Origin: Ulvibacterium sp965228935
Lineage (GTDB): Bacteria > Bacteroidota > Bacteroidia > Flavobacteriales > Flavobacteriaceae
Reading direction: 5' to 3'
DNA: 64,000 bases
NCBI RefSeq assembly: GCF_965228935.1
Contig: NZ_OZ245846.1
Span: 5,208,001 to 5,272,000, forward strand
A model generated the notes under the pieces. That model saw nothing but the letters and a program-made list of their open reading frames with translations. It did not search any database and was not told where the DNA came from. A program made the position numbers and the translations under genes. Positions 16,565 through 25,230 of this stretch are shown one piece after another. Position 1 is the first letter of the stretch. Every line of letters starts with the position of its first letter.

Positions 16565-16990
16565 TTATGATAATTCTATCATTCTTTTAGGCTTGGGAAG
16601 AGCCTCCTCTTTCTTTGGTAAAGTGAACTTCAACACACCATCGGTATAGGTCGCTTTGATTTTGTCCTCATCGATAGTTTCAGGCAAGGTAAAGGCTCGT
16701 TTAAATGAATAGAACCCAAATTCCTTTCTTGTGTAGTTTTCCTCCGATTTGGTCTTTTCAGATTTCGTTTCTGCGGAAATGGTCAATACATTGTCATCGA
16801 CCTCGATATTGAAATCTTCCTTCGTTCTACCGGGAACGGCCAATTCCAATTCATAATCCGTTTCGTTTTCCTTGATATTTACCGCTGGTACTTTGGTGTT
16901 ATAGTTTTCCATGCCTCCAAACCAATCCGGCTTAAAAAAATCGTTCAGCAAGGAAGGGAACAATACATCATTTCTTCTTATTAGACTCAT
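16565..16990 (-). CDS. Small heat-shock protein, Hsp20/alpha-crystallin family
   Basis: ATP-independent holdase chaperone that binds unfolding proteins. From ATG 16990 it is 141 aa, the usual length; the frame extends 57 bp further upstream but that part is unlike the family. It has the N-terminal MSLIRRNDVLFPSL lead common in flavobacterial homologues, an alpha-crystallin domain (VNIKENETDYELELAVPG to the GVLKFTLPK strand), and a C-terminal PKPKRMIEL tail resembling the I-x-I anchoring motif. A terminator follows. No partner chaperone gene is adjacent. Confidence 0.92.
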   Translation of the reverse strand: MSLIRRNDVLFPSLLNDFFKPDWFGGMENYNTKVPAVNIKENETDYELELAVPGRTKEDFNIEVDDNVLTISAETKSEKTKSEENYTRKEFGFYSFKRAFTLPETIDEDKIKATYTDGVLKFTLPKKEEALPKPKRMIELS

Positions 16991-17190
16991 GATTTTATTT
17001 TTATAAGGGTTAAACACAAATTTCAGACTGTACAAGGCAAAGTGCATACCAACTCAATATTGATGACTTTTTGGCATTATTCCAGTTAAAACAACTGTCA
17101 TAATGTCTTTTTTAGAAAGTGATATGGGTATTATAGCACGGAGAAAACTTGTATAGCTATCCCTCAATCTGTCAAAAGCGTGAAGGCTCC

Positions 17191-17592
17191 CTAATTGTAA
17201 TGGGCCTTGAAGATGTTGATGAGCACGTCTGGAGGTACTATTTTATCAGGATATTTGTGCATTATGGACAATACCTGTTCTATGGCAGATGGAGGTAGGC
17301 CCAGGCCCAGTCCAATATTATGCAGCCTACTGATTTCGATGTTGTTTTGCTCTTGATCCACATTCATCAGCAGGACCAATCGGTGAAACTGTAGGATTCG
17401 CTCGGCTTGGGAGTTTGGAATTATGCGTTCTACCTTTGTTTCAAAAAGGGTATCGAAGGTTTTGCGGTCCACTCCCAACTGGGATGCAACCCCCAACAGA
17501 AAATTATATTCGGATTCCTTAACAACTTCATCCGCTTTGGCAAAAGCGATCATTTCGGAAAGAATACTCAATTTTTCTTCATAGCTACCCAT
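17191..17592 (-). CDS. TerB-like helical protein (tellurite-resistance TerB superfamily)
   Basis: A 133 aa all-helical protein from ATG 17592; the longer frame from 17631 adds a poorly fitting MLLKCGNTSN segment. The pattern SYEEKLSILSEMIAFAKAD, with EYNFLLGVASQLGV after it, matches the TerB/DjlA-N-like metal-binding helical fold, in which acidic residues at the AxAD and ExxFL positions often bind a metal. No other ter genes are near. Function unknown; in related genomes similar proteins are sometimes labelled excinuclease subunit B by error, perhaps because of adjacency to uvrB. Confidence 0.65.
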   Translation of the reverse strand: MGSYEEKLSILSEMIAFAKADEVVKESEYNFLLGVASQLGVDRKTFDTLFETKVERIIPNSQAERILQFHRLVLLMNVDQEQNNIEISRLHNIGLGLGLPPSAIEQVLSIMHKYPDKIVPPDVLINIFKAHYN

Positions 17593-17724
17593 AAAACAAG
17601 GATTTGACGTGTTTCCACATTTTAATAACAAAAAAAAGAACGGTTTCGTATAAAAGATAGGGAAAGACCTCTTAATTCATAATCGAATTCCTAATTTGCA
17701 ATTCCCTTAGGATTATAAAGGATT

Positions 17725-18090
17725 ATGAGCAATAACGACATTTTTAAAAAATTGAGGGTAGCCCTCATGCTGCGGGACGACGATATCGTTGGAATTTTGG
17801 AATTGGTGGATTTTAAGATATCCAAAAGCGAACTTGGTGCTTTTTTCAGAAAGGAAGACCACCCAAAATATGTGGAGTGCGGAGATCAAATCTTACGGAA
17901 TTTTTTGAATGGGCTGGTAATTTACTTGAGGGGAACGAAGGAAAAACCCAAAAATCCCGGTGAGGTATTATTATCCAAGGGAGAAGCATCCGTACAAAAA
18001 AGCCCTTCGTTTAAGAAGAAGCGGTTTAATCCCAAGAATTTGGACATAACACCTGTTAAATACAAGAATAAAGGAAAACCCCGGACTTGA
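17725..18090 (+). CDS. DUF1456 (YehS-like) protein, single-repeat form
   Basis: A 121 aa basic protein. Residues 1-72 form one copy of the DUF1456 repeat (NDIFKKLRVALMLRDDDIV, then KEDHPKYVECGDQILRNFL). E. coli YehS and most homologues (about 155 aa) carry two copies; here only one is evident, with a lysine-rich C-terminal tail. Function unknown. The TGA stop is inside the left arm of a strong terminator stem. Confidence 0.82.
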   Translation: MSNNDIFKKLRVALMLRDDDIVGILELVDFKISKSELGAFFRKEDHPKYVECGDQILRNFLNGLVIYLRGTKEKPKNPGEVLLSKGEASVQKSPSFKKKRFNPKNLDITPVKYKNKGKPRT

Positions 18091-18113
18091 TCGGAATCAA
18101 GTCCGGGGTTTTT
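18077..18113. terminator. Bidirectional terminator between convergent genes
   Basis: 14 bp perfect stem (18077-18090 with 18097-18110), 6-nt loop TCGGAA, T-run on the plus side and A4 on the other side (T-run on the minus strand). It serves the DUF1456 gene and the convergent 18126-18461 gene. The left arm contains the DUF1456 stop codon. Confidence 0.93.
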
Positions 18114-18125
18114 ATTGGCCCCTTC

Positions 18126-18461
18126 TTAACTTACAATCTTAACGGGAATAGTATACCTTCTACCTTCAGGAATCTCTTTGGAATCCACTTTGTGATAGTT
18201 TAGTCTGGTCTTGACAAAATACTCCAATACTTCATCTTCCGTCTCAACGGATAGGACCACGAATTCATTATCCTTGTTTACCGTAAACAAGATAGTAGCC
18301 GTCAAGTCTTTTTCGGAAGGAGATAAGGTATACCCCCTCAAAAGTTTCTTGACCTGGGTTTTAATGGATTGCGTGGGATCGGTCTCCTTTGGACCATTGG
18401 CAAAAATACTTCCTGTGGACAGTAACATTGCGGCTACGAATACTAAACTAATTTTTCTCAT
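18126..18461 (-). CDS. Small exported protein of unknown function
   Basis: A 111 aa protein with a clear signal peptide (MRKISLVFVAAMLLSTGSIFA, cut after FAN or IFA). The mature part of about 90 residues has a TATILFTVNKDNEFVVLSVET strand pair and a VKTRLNYHKV segment, similar to small TonB-C-like or envelope proteins that contain an LxFxVxxDGxI pattern, but I cannot name the family. Probably periplasmic. Shares a terminator with the convergent DUF1456 gene. Confidence 0.75.
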   Translation of the reverse strand: MRKISLVFVAAMLLSTGSIFANGPKETDPTQSIKTQVKKLLRGYTLSPSEKDLTATILFTVNKDNEFVVLSVETEDEVLEYFVKTRLNYHKVDSKEIPEGRRYTIPVKIVS

Positions 18462-18642
18462 GACACTTGGTTTTTTGATTAATAAATTGATGAATTACTA
18501 AAAAGACTCACAAAACACATGAAGTGTTACACCGAAATCAATGATTAACAAAATTTTAATCAATCTTTAATATTTCTATTTATGAATAAGTGATGATCCC
18601 AATAGGAAAGAAGCAAATTGAAAATCCCCAATAAATACAAAA

Positions 18643-18661
18643 AGCCGCTATAAAAGCGGCT
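18643..18661 (-). terminator. Rho-independent terminator of sucC
   Basis: 7 bp stem AGCCGCT/AGCGGCT with a 5-nt loop; on the minus strand it is followed by T5. It lies about 30 bp after the sucC stop. Confidence 0.85.
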
Positions 18662-18691
18662 CTAAATGTTTTTCTATTGGCTAGATGGGTA

Positions 18692-19885
18692 TCACCTCAG
18701 TACCTCTTCCACTTTATCCGCGGCTTCTTGAAACTGGACTGCGGAGTGAACGGCCAGGCCGGAATTATCGATAATTTCCTTGGCAAGCTCTGCATTGGTA
18801 CCTTGCAAACGTACTATGATGGGCACATTAATGGCATCTCCCATATTTTTGTAGGCATCGACTACCCCTTGCGCAACACGATCACAGCGAACAATTCCTC
18901 CAAAAATGTTGATCAGTATGGCTTTTACGGCCGGATCCTTTAGAATAATGCGAAATGCCTCCTCTACTCTTTTGGCATCTGCCGTACCCCCAACGTCCAG
19001 AAAGTTGGCCGGTTCCCCACCTGCCATTTTGATAAGGTCCATTGTAGCCATTGCCAGACCGGCACCGTTGACCATGCAGCCTACATTACCATCCAGATCC
19101 ACATAGTTTAGCCCAACGGCCCTGGCCTCTACCTCAATAGGGTTCTCTTCCCGAAGATCGCGCATTTCCGCATATTGCTTTCTTCTATAAAGCGCATTGT
19201 CATCTATGGATACTTTGGCGTCCACAGCCATAATCTTGTCATCCGAAGTTTTTAGTACAGGATTGATTTCAAACAAGTTGGAATCACTCTGATCATAGGC
19301 CTTGTATAATGATGTGACAAACCTGGTCATCTCCTTAAAAGCTGCTCCCGAAAGCCCGAGGTTAAAAGCTACCTTTCTGGCCTGGAAAGGCAAAAGTCCC
19401 GTAGCTGGGTCAATTTCCTCGGTAAATATCAAATGCGGGGTCTTTTCCGCCACCTCTTCGATATCCATACCCCCTTCGGTGGAATACATGATCATATTTC
19501 TACCCGTACCCCTATTGAGCAGAACGGACATATAAAATTCATTGGTTTCACTATCCCCGGGATAATACACGTCCTCGGCAACGAGCACTTTGTGCACTTT
19601 CTTTCCTTCTGCTGAAGTTTGGGGGGTTATGAGATTCATCCCGATTATCTGGCCTGCTACTTCTTCCACTTCTTTCAGGTTTTTGGCCAATTTTACACCT
19701 CCGCCTTTTCCCCTTCCGCCAGCATGTACCTGTGCCTTGATCACGTGCCAACTGGTGCCGGTTTCGGAAGTGAGCTGTTTGGCAGCTTCGACCGCTTCCT
19801 TGGCATTATGGGCCACAAGACCTCTTTGTATCCGTACACCAAAGCTGGCCAATATCTCTTTTCCCTGATACTCGTGAAGATTCAT
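18692..19885 (-). CDS. sucC: Succinyl-CoA synthetase beta subunit (ADP-forming)
   Basis: TCA-cycle enzyme subunit that carries nucleotide specificity and, with SucD, makes ATP or GTP from succinyl-CoA. The 397 aa length is standard. It begins MNLHEYQGKEILASFGV, has the ATP-grasp residues in KAQVHAGGRGKGGGVKLA near 50-67, and the GGIVRCDRVAQGVV segment near 325-338. sucD is not in the window; in Bacteroidota the two genes are often unlinked. Monocistronic, with its own terminator. Confidence 0.97.
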   Translation of the reverse strand: MNLHEYQGKEILASFGVRIQRGLVAHNAKEAVEAAKQLTSETGTSWHVIKAQVHAGGRGKGGGVKLAKNLKEVEEVAGQIIGMNLITPQTSAEGKKVHKVLVAEDVYYPGDSETNEFYMSVLLNRGTGRNMIMYSTEGGMDIEEVAEKTPHLIFTEEIDPATGLLPFQARKVAFNLGLSGAAFKEMTRFVTSLYKAYDQSDSNLFEINPVLKTSDDKIMAVDAKVSIDDNALYRRKQYAEMRDLREENPIEVEARAVGLNYVDLDGNVGCMVNGAGLAMATMDLIKMAGGEPANFLDVGGTADAKRVEEAFRIILKDPAVKAILINIFGGIVRCDRVAQGVVDAYKNMGDAINVPIIVRLQGTNAELAKEIIDNSGLAVHSAVQFQEAADKVEEVLR

Positions 19886-19984
19886 ATATGAAACGTCTTT
19901 AGGTTCGCCAGCAAAAATAGGAAACGAAGGTTAATTACCCTAATCAAAACCAAGCTATATCCATTAACTCCGTTACGCTGTCTT

Positions 19985-20623
19985 TTATATTTTGAAATCC
20001 TTAAAATCCAAGGGGTCAAAGTTTCTGAAATCCCCGTTCATCTCTATATTATGTTTGGTACGGTCCACCTCCTTTAAAACGCTCGTAGTAGCCAGCAAAT
20101 GTGCATTGATAAATGACAATCGTTCACTTTCCCTCGGCATTTGTAACAGTTCATATTCCTGCTCAAAGGACAGTCCCATTTTGTGTGCCAGCATATAACT
20201 GTTGAATTTCTCCACCGGTATGGTCGTATATGGGACACCCATAAGACCATATAACTCTTCAATACCGTTCAATACCTTCCTTTTCATTGTTTGGTCGGCA
20301 TCGTTTACATTGTCCAAGAATTGAACAATTCCCCCCGCATAAGGTTTGTCATCGATTTCATTGTCAAAAGTAATTATCTTAAAAACCTGCCTGGCCACGC
20401 AAACCACATCCATTTCACCTCCCTCATAGGTCGTTACCACCTCCACCAATTGTACTTCCGTACCATAGGCAAGTCCATCATAAATGTATACGGGAATGCC
20501 AAAGGTAATCGCCTCCTTCCTACAATCCTTGATCAACTGCTTATAGCGTTCCTCAAAAATATGGAGCGGTACGGTCTCTCCAGGGAAAAAAACGGACTGT
20601 AAAGGAAACAAGGGTAATTTCAT
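19985..20623 (-). CDS. Lon N-terminal (substrate-binding) domain protein
   Basis: A 212 aa protein consisting only of the LON_substr_bdg domain: it begins MKLPLFPLQSVFFPGETVPL, then HIFEERYKQLIKDC, the classical pattern of bacterial YcaO-independent Lon-N proteins. There is no AAA+ or protease domain, so it does not cleave proteins. Proposed roles in other bacteria are adaptor-like; unknown here. Located 99 bp upstream of sucC on the same strand and separated from lysA by a divergent intergenic region. Confidence 0.88.
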   Translation of the reverse strand: MKLPLFPLQSVFFPGETVPLHIFEERYKQLIKDCRKEAITFGIPVYIYDGLAYGTEVQLVEVVTTYEGGEMDVVCVARQVFKIITFDNEIDDKPYAGGIVQFLDNVNDADQTMKRKVLNGIEELYGLMGVPYTTIPVEKFNSYMLAHKMGLSFEQEYELLQMPRESERLSFINAHLLATTSVLKEVDRTKHNIEMNGDFRNFDPLDFKDFKI

Positions 20624-20835
20624 TCTAATGTTATGTAAAGATTGTGGTTCGGACTCTTTGAACGACTTTCCAAATATTAAGCTTTATGTAAATCCGAAAA
20701 ATAGCATTAGCTCAGTACGCTTCACTATTCTCCCTAAAAGTACAATTCAAATAACGCAATGACAAAGAATCAAAACATCAATTATTGTTTTAATTATAAC
20801 AAATTGTTGTATTTTTTAATAATGAGCGGTTTTTT

Positions 20836-20866
20836 TTGCTCATGCCGTCCTAACACTTTAGTTTTG
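20836..20866 (+). promoter_or_regulatory. Bacteroidota-type promoter of lysA (TTG-N20-TAGTTTTG)
   Basis: A -33 TTG at 20836-20838 and a perfect -7 box TAGTTTTG at 20859-20866 with 20 nt between, ending 19 bp before the lysA ATG. Confidence 0.6.
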
Positions 20867-20885
20867 TGCCAAATTACGAAGTATT

Positions 20886-22127
20886 ATGGAGTACAGTGAC
20901 CTACTTAAAATTGCGAAGACCTATGGCGATCCAGTTTATGTTTATGATTCTGAAAAAATAATTTCCCAATTCCAAAGACTGACCGATGCTTTTGGGAGTG
21001 TTAAAAAGTTGAAGTTGAACTATGCTGCCAAGGCGTTGTCCAACATTACCGTCCTGAAATTGATGAACAGTTTGGGCAGTGGTCTGGATACGGTTTCCAT
21101 CCAAGAAGTAAAATTGGGGTTATTGGCAGGGTTTAAACCGGAATCCATCATTTTTACGCCCAATGGCGTTTCCTTGGAGGAAATAGAGGAAGCGGCAGCA
21201 CTTGGGGTTCGGATAAACATAGACAATCTGTCCATTTTAGAGCAGTTTGGAAGTAAGCATCCCGATATTCCAGTGTGCATTCGTATCAATCCTCATGTAA
21301 TGGCCGGTGGGAATTCAAAAATCTCTGTTGGCCATATCGATTCAAAGTTCGGTATCAGTATCCATCAAATTCCTCATTTGTTGCGCATAGTTGAGCTTAC
21401 CCATATGAATATTAACGGTATCCATATGCATACGGGAAGTGACATTCTGGATATCGATGTATTTCTTTATGCCTCGGAAATTCTATTTGAAACTGCAAAG
21501 AATTTTAAGAATTTGGATTTCATAGATTTTGGCAGTGGGTTTAAAGTACCCTATAAGGAAGGTGATATAGAGACCAATATTGAGGAACTTGGCAAAAAGT
21601 TGAGTTCTAGATTCAACACCTTTTGCAAACAATATGGCAAGGAATTGACATTGGCCTTTGAACCGGGTAAGTTTTTGGTTAGTGAGGCAGGCTTCTTCCT
21701 GGCCAAGGTGAACGTTGTAAAACAGACCACTTCTACGGTATTCGCCAGTATAGATTCGGGATTCAATCACCTTATTAGGCCCATGTTCTACGGATCTAAT
21801 CACGAAATCATCAATATATCCAATCCTAAAGGAAAGGAACGTTACTACTCTATAGTAGGCTACATTTGTGAAACGGACACTTTTGGAAGCAACCGAAGGA
21901 TCAACGAGATTTCGGAAGGTGATATCCTCTGCTTCCGCAACGCCGGGGCGTATTGCTTCACCATGGCCAGCAACTATAATTCCAGATTTAGGCCTCCTGA
22001 GGTACTTTGGCATCGTGGAAAAGCCGTTTTAATCAGGGAACGCGAAACCTTTGAAGACCTTATTAAGAACCAGGTAGATGTAAAGGACCTATTCCCAACC
22101 AACAGGGAAAAGGTAGTTGCGAAATAA
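20886..22127 (+). CDS. lysA: Diaminopimelate decarboxylase
   Basis: PLP-dependent last step of lysine synthesis: meso-diaminopimelate to L-lysine. The 413 aa protein shows the PLP lysine in LNYAAKALSN (K49), HMHTGSDI near 179-186, EPGKFLV near 258-264, and the catalytic Cys in GYICETDTFG near 329. Length and motifs match the family. Preceded by a good promoter; the following thioredoxin-like gene begins 62 bp later with its own possible -7 box. Confidence 0.96.
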   Translation: MEYSDLLKIAKTYGDPVYVYDSEKIISQFQRLTDAFGSVKKLKLNYAAKALSNITVLKLMNSLGSGLDTVSIQEVKLGLLAGFKPESIIFTPNGVSLEEIEEAAALGVRINIDNLSILEQFGSKHPDIPVCIRINPHVMAGGNSKISVGHIDSKFGISIHQIPHLLRIVELTHMNINGIHMHTGSDILDIDVFLYASEILFETAKNFKNLDFIDFGSGFKVPYKEGDIETNIEELGKKLSSRFNTFCKQYGKELTLAFEPGKFLVSEAGFFLAKVNVVKQTTSTVFASIDSGFNHLIRPMFYGSNHEIINISNPKGKERYYSIVGYICETDTFGSNRRINEISEGDILCFRNAGAYCFTMASNYNSRFRPPEVLWHRGKAVLIRERETFEDLIKNQVDVKDLFPTNREKVVAK

Positions 22128-22144
22128 AAGTGCTCATTTTTCGT

Positions 22145-22152
22145 TAGCTTTG
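22145..22152 (+). promoter_or_regulatory. Candidate -7 box (TAGCTTTG)
   Basis: Exact TAnnTTTG match 37 bp upstream of the exported thioredoxin-fold gene; the nearest upstream TTG is 25 nt away, longer than usual. Confidence 0.3.
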
Positions 22153-22189
22153 GTATAGTAATTGGACTAATACTCCATAAAAATACGCT

Positions 22190-22723
22190 ATGAACAAGAG
22201 CAGGACAGCCATCATCAAATCTATTTTCCTTTTTTTAATTGGATTGGTCGCAGTGAATGGTTATGCACAAAAAGTGGAATGGCTTACTTGGGAAGAGGCC
22301 ACTACTTTGGCCATGAACGAAGAAAATCCCAAAAAGGTATTCGTTGACATTTATACGGATTGGTGTGGCTGGTGCAAAAAAATGGACAAGGATACTTTCC
22401 AAAACCCTGAAGTTGCCGCGTATATGTCCGAGAATTTCTATATGGTAAAATTGGATGGTGAAGGCAAAGATCCCATAGAGTATAAAGGCAAGACCTATAA
22501 CTTTGTACCTTCCGGAAGAAAAGGCTATCATGAATTCGCGGCCGCGCTTATGCAAGGTCGCTTGAGTTACCCCACTACAATTTTCCTTGACGAGGAAATG
22601 AATATGCTTTCTCCCGTACCGGGTTATCAAAAACCAAAACCTTTTTTAAACATTGCCAAGTACTTCGGCGATGACATTTACAAAGAAAAGGACTGGCAGG
22701 CCTATAGTGGCAAGGGAAAATAA
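22190..22723 (+). CDS. Exported thioredoxin-fold protein (DUF255/thioredoxin_7-like), CGWC active site
   Basis: A 177 aa periplasmic protein: signal peptide ending GYAQ near residue 27, then a thioredoxin-like domain with TDWCGWCKKMD (C59 and C62), the cis-proline loop in SYPTTIFLD, and a C-terminal helix. The family includes thiol-disulfide reductases that reduce periplasmic substrates. The frame and length are complete. No obvious partner such as DsbD is nearby. Confidence 0.85.
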   Translation: MNKSRTAIIKSIFLFLIGLVAVNGYAQKVEWLTWEEATTLAMNEENPKKVFVDIYTDWCGWCKKMDKDTFQNPEVAAYMSENFYMVKLDGEGKDPIEYKGKTYNFVPSGRKGYHEFAAALMQGRLSYPTTIFLDEEMNMLSPVPGYQKPKPFLNIAKYFGDDIYKEKDWQAYSGKGK

Positions 22724-22891
22724 GACTTCAGGGCAACACCAATTTTCTTTTTTGACATAATCATTCCTCATGTACTCGGGGTTATATCCTTTATTGAGAC
22801 CATAACAGAAGGTTTGATGCTATTGGATATCCAAAACCAAATTTGTTGTACATTGGTATATCCCTTTTTTAATTGTATATAGCCAATTGTC

Positions 22892-23779
22892 ATGAAAATC
22901 CACCATGTAAAACAATCAGGACATTTTGTCTTTTTCCTTTCGTTCGTATTTTTATCTGTATCAAATCACACCCTTATGGCCCAATCAATGGTAAAAAAGG
23001 AGACTTTGAATGTTGGTATTGGGCAAATGCATGTAGACGGCGGCAATCCAGAGGTAAATCTTAAAAATGCCGCTCTTTTTATTAAGGAGGCAGCCGAAAA
23101 ATCATGCGATGTCGTCGTTTTGCCGGAATGCCTGGATTTTGGTTGGACAAATTCCTCGGCAATACAAGGGGCTCAGCCTATTCCGGGAGCCCATAGTAAA
23201 ATCTTGCAGGAGGCCGCGAAAAAAAGCGCGATTTACGTAGTTGCCGGACTTACGGAACGGAACGGCGATAAAATTCATAATACGGCCCTCTTGATCTCAC
23301 CTACCGGAGAGATTTTGGGAACACACAGAAAAGTCAATATTCTGGATATCGCCCAGCATATCTATACGCCAGGTACCAGTTGTACCGTAACCCCCACGGA
23401 TTTAGGGATGGTCGGCATGAACATTTGCGCCGACAATTCCCCAACCACAAATGAACTGGGACACGCCCTTGGATATATGGGTGCGGATATTATACTTTCG
23501 CCTTGTAGTTGGGCCGTACCCCCTGATTATGACAACGAGAAAACGCCATATGGGGACATCTGGAAAGAGTCCTATACCGAAATTGCCCAAAAACATCATA
23601 TTCCGGTCGTCGGAGTGAGCAATACCGGACTGGTCAAAGATGGTGAATGGAAAGGTTGGTGGTGCATTGGGGCTTCACTGGTAGTATCCAGGGACGGCGA
23701 AATCCAAAAGCAATTTGATTATACCAAGGAGGAAAGCAGACTCTACACGATCCAAATTGAAGTCGGGTCCGATCAATAA
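22892..23779 (+). CDS. Carbon-nitrogen hydrolase (nitrilase superfamily), exported form
   Basis: Hydrolyses a C-N bond (amide or nitrile). The 295 aa protein shows the catalytic triad E79 (VVLPECLDF), K147 (GTHRKVNI) and C179 (GMNICADN). Unusually, it starts with a hydrophobic segment ending LMAQS near residue 31, a flavobacterial signal-peptidase site, so it is probably periplasmic; the superfamily is normally cytosolic. ATG 22988 (residue 33) would give a cytosolic 263 aa protein and is the alternative start. The substrate is unknown. It converges with the Tat-exported hydrolase gene. Confidence 0.85.
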   Translation: MKIHHVKQSGHFVFFLSFVFLSVSNHTLMAQSMVKKETLNVGIGQMHVDGGNPEVNLKNAALFIKEAAEKSCDVVVLPECLDFGWTNSSAIQGAQPIPGAHSKILQEAAKKSAIYVVAGLTERNGDKIHNTALLISPTGEILGTHRKVNILDIAQHIYTPGTSCTVTPTDLGMVGMNICADNSPTTNELGHALGYMGADIILSPCSWAVPPDYDNEKTPYGDIWKESYTEIAQKHHIPVVGVSNTGLVKDGEWKGWWCIGASLVVSRDGEIQKQFDYTKEESRLYTIQIEVGSDQ

Positions 23780-23831
23780 TTTGATCCAAACCAAAGTAAA
23801 GTATCCTCGTCCCAAACTACCTTTCCGTAAG

Positions 23832-25151
23832 CTACCTCAACCACTTATCAAACCATTTAAACGCATCGTCTTGCATGGCAGAGTCAAATTTATGCCCACC
23901 TGGGTAGAACTTGCCGCTATACCGGTCGGAGGCTCCCGCTTTTTTATAAACCTCTTGTAAAATAGCGTCCGCCTTTTTCATTTCCGGTAGGGTATACAAT
24001 TGGTCTTCATTATTACTCATGACCATAGTCGGTAAAGGTACCCGGAGCCCCAGAATTTCAGGGAAATCCAAAAATTTTGGCAAGATTGGAACATAGGTCA
24101 TCCAGGTATGTGTAAAGGACTTGTTCACCAAAAAGTCGTTCCAAGTGGACATAAACCCTACACTGATTGCACATTGTATCCTATGGTCCAATCCCCCAAG
24201 ATAATCCGTCCGAAGTCCTCCTCCCGAGAGGCCACAACAACCTACTTTTTCTTCATTAACATCGGGTCGGTTACATAGGATGTCCAAAGCTATTTGATCC
24301 TCTAGCAAAGTCACTCCCGGCCAGGTAGTTCCTCCACAAAAAAGGGATTTTGACATGATATGCTCATGTTCCGCCGCCCATTCATTATACGTTTTGATAT
24401 TCCCGGAATCCTCTGGGTTTTGATCCGTTTTATCCCCAATCATACAATGCCCCCAAGTAATACCATCAACATCAGTGTACCTGACCCTTCTTGAGCCAAA
24501 AGTAAACGTATCGTGCACCAATACCACATAACCTTGTTTGGCCAATTCGTTGGCCCAGGCCAAACCGGAATAAGAATCCTTTTGATGCGACACCATAACG
24601 GGATGTACCTCATCCGATGTTCTGGTAATCTTTCTTTTCCCGAAATACTTTTGCCCGCCATGGTCATGAAGGCCCAAAACAGCAGGCAAAGGTCCAATGG
24701 CATCCTTTGGTTTAAGCAGGATGGCTTCAGTTGGGTTTCCATAGGGAAGTTGCCATTGCAGTTCTTCGATCCATAGGCCATCATAATCGTAACTTGCCTT
24801 TACTGTAACATCCAATACTCTTTTTTCCATAGAAGGAGCCGAAACCAGTTCCCTTGTTTTTTCCAGCGCTTTTTGTCGCCACTGGTCCAAATTCGTCCAT
24901 TTGGTATGTCTGAACGAGAGCTCAGGGGGATCCGATACCAATGAAGTGGCCCAATTTCCATATGCCCCGATAATGCTTTTATTGCCGTCGGTTTTAAGGA
25001 TACTTTCTTCGGTAGATAGACCTAAAATTGATTCGTTGCCCATATTTAAGGAGTAAGGAAATAGGGGAATGCTGCTTAGAGCCATGGCCGAAGTCAAAAA
25101 TTCCCTTCTGGATTTTGATGTTTTTTTGGATGGTGCGCCGCTGGATTTCAT
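23832..25151 (-). CDS. Tat-exported alpha/beta hydrolase (abhydrolase_7/dienelactone hydrolase type)
   Basis: A 439 aa serine hydrolase. The twin-arginine signal SRREFL is at 14-19, followed by a short hydrophobic core. The hydrolase domain has the oxyanion HDHGG at 162-166, nucleophile GLSGGG with S309, acid in the NNEDQLY region near 393, and catalytic His in GGHKFDSA near 418. Such proteins act on esters of carbohydrates, often acetyl or feruloyl groups; the substrate is not clear here. Convergent with the exported nitrilase gene, so both enzymes probably sit outside the cytoplasm. Confidence 0.85.
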   Translation of the reverse strand: MKSSGAPSKKTSKSRREFLTSAMALSSIPLFPYSLNMGNESILGLSTEESILKTDGNKSIIGAYGNWATSLVSDPPELSFRHTKWTNLDQWRQKALEKTRELVSAPSMEKRVLDVTVKASYDYDGLWIEELQWQLPYGNPTEAILLKPKDAIGPLPAVLGLHDHGGQKYFGKRKITRTSDEVHPVMVSHQKDSYSGLAWANELAKQGYVVLVHDTFTFGSRRVRYTDVDGITWGHCMIGDKTDQNPEDSGNIKTYNEWAAEHEHIMSKSLFCGGTTWPGVTLLEDQIALDILCNRPDVNEEKVGCCGLSGGGLRTDYLGGLDHRIQCAISVGFMSTWNDFLVNKSFTHTWMTYVPILPKFLDFPEILGLRVPLPTMVMSNNEDQLYTLPEMKKADAILQEVYKKAGASDRYSGKFYPGGHKFDSAMQDDAFKWFDKWLR

Positions 25152-25230
25152 GAGTTATTGATATACAGATAAATGTCCAACTTACACAACTTGTAAGTAG
25201 CTCTATAAATATACCAATAAACTGCTTAGC

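Noticed and set aside
16514..16591. A 25-codon plus-strand ORF (MKLPYLEAG start) after a repetitive AACCAACTAAACCAACC leader
   Set aside because: It overlaps the end of the heat-shock gene, has no hydrophobic or charged pattern that repeats elsewhere, and shows no paralogue. Likely chance.
25180..25198. 7-bp stem (ACTTACA/TGTAAGT) near the guaB stop as a terminator
   Set aside because: No T-run on either strand and it is located between two minus-strand genes; weak structure.
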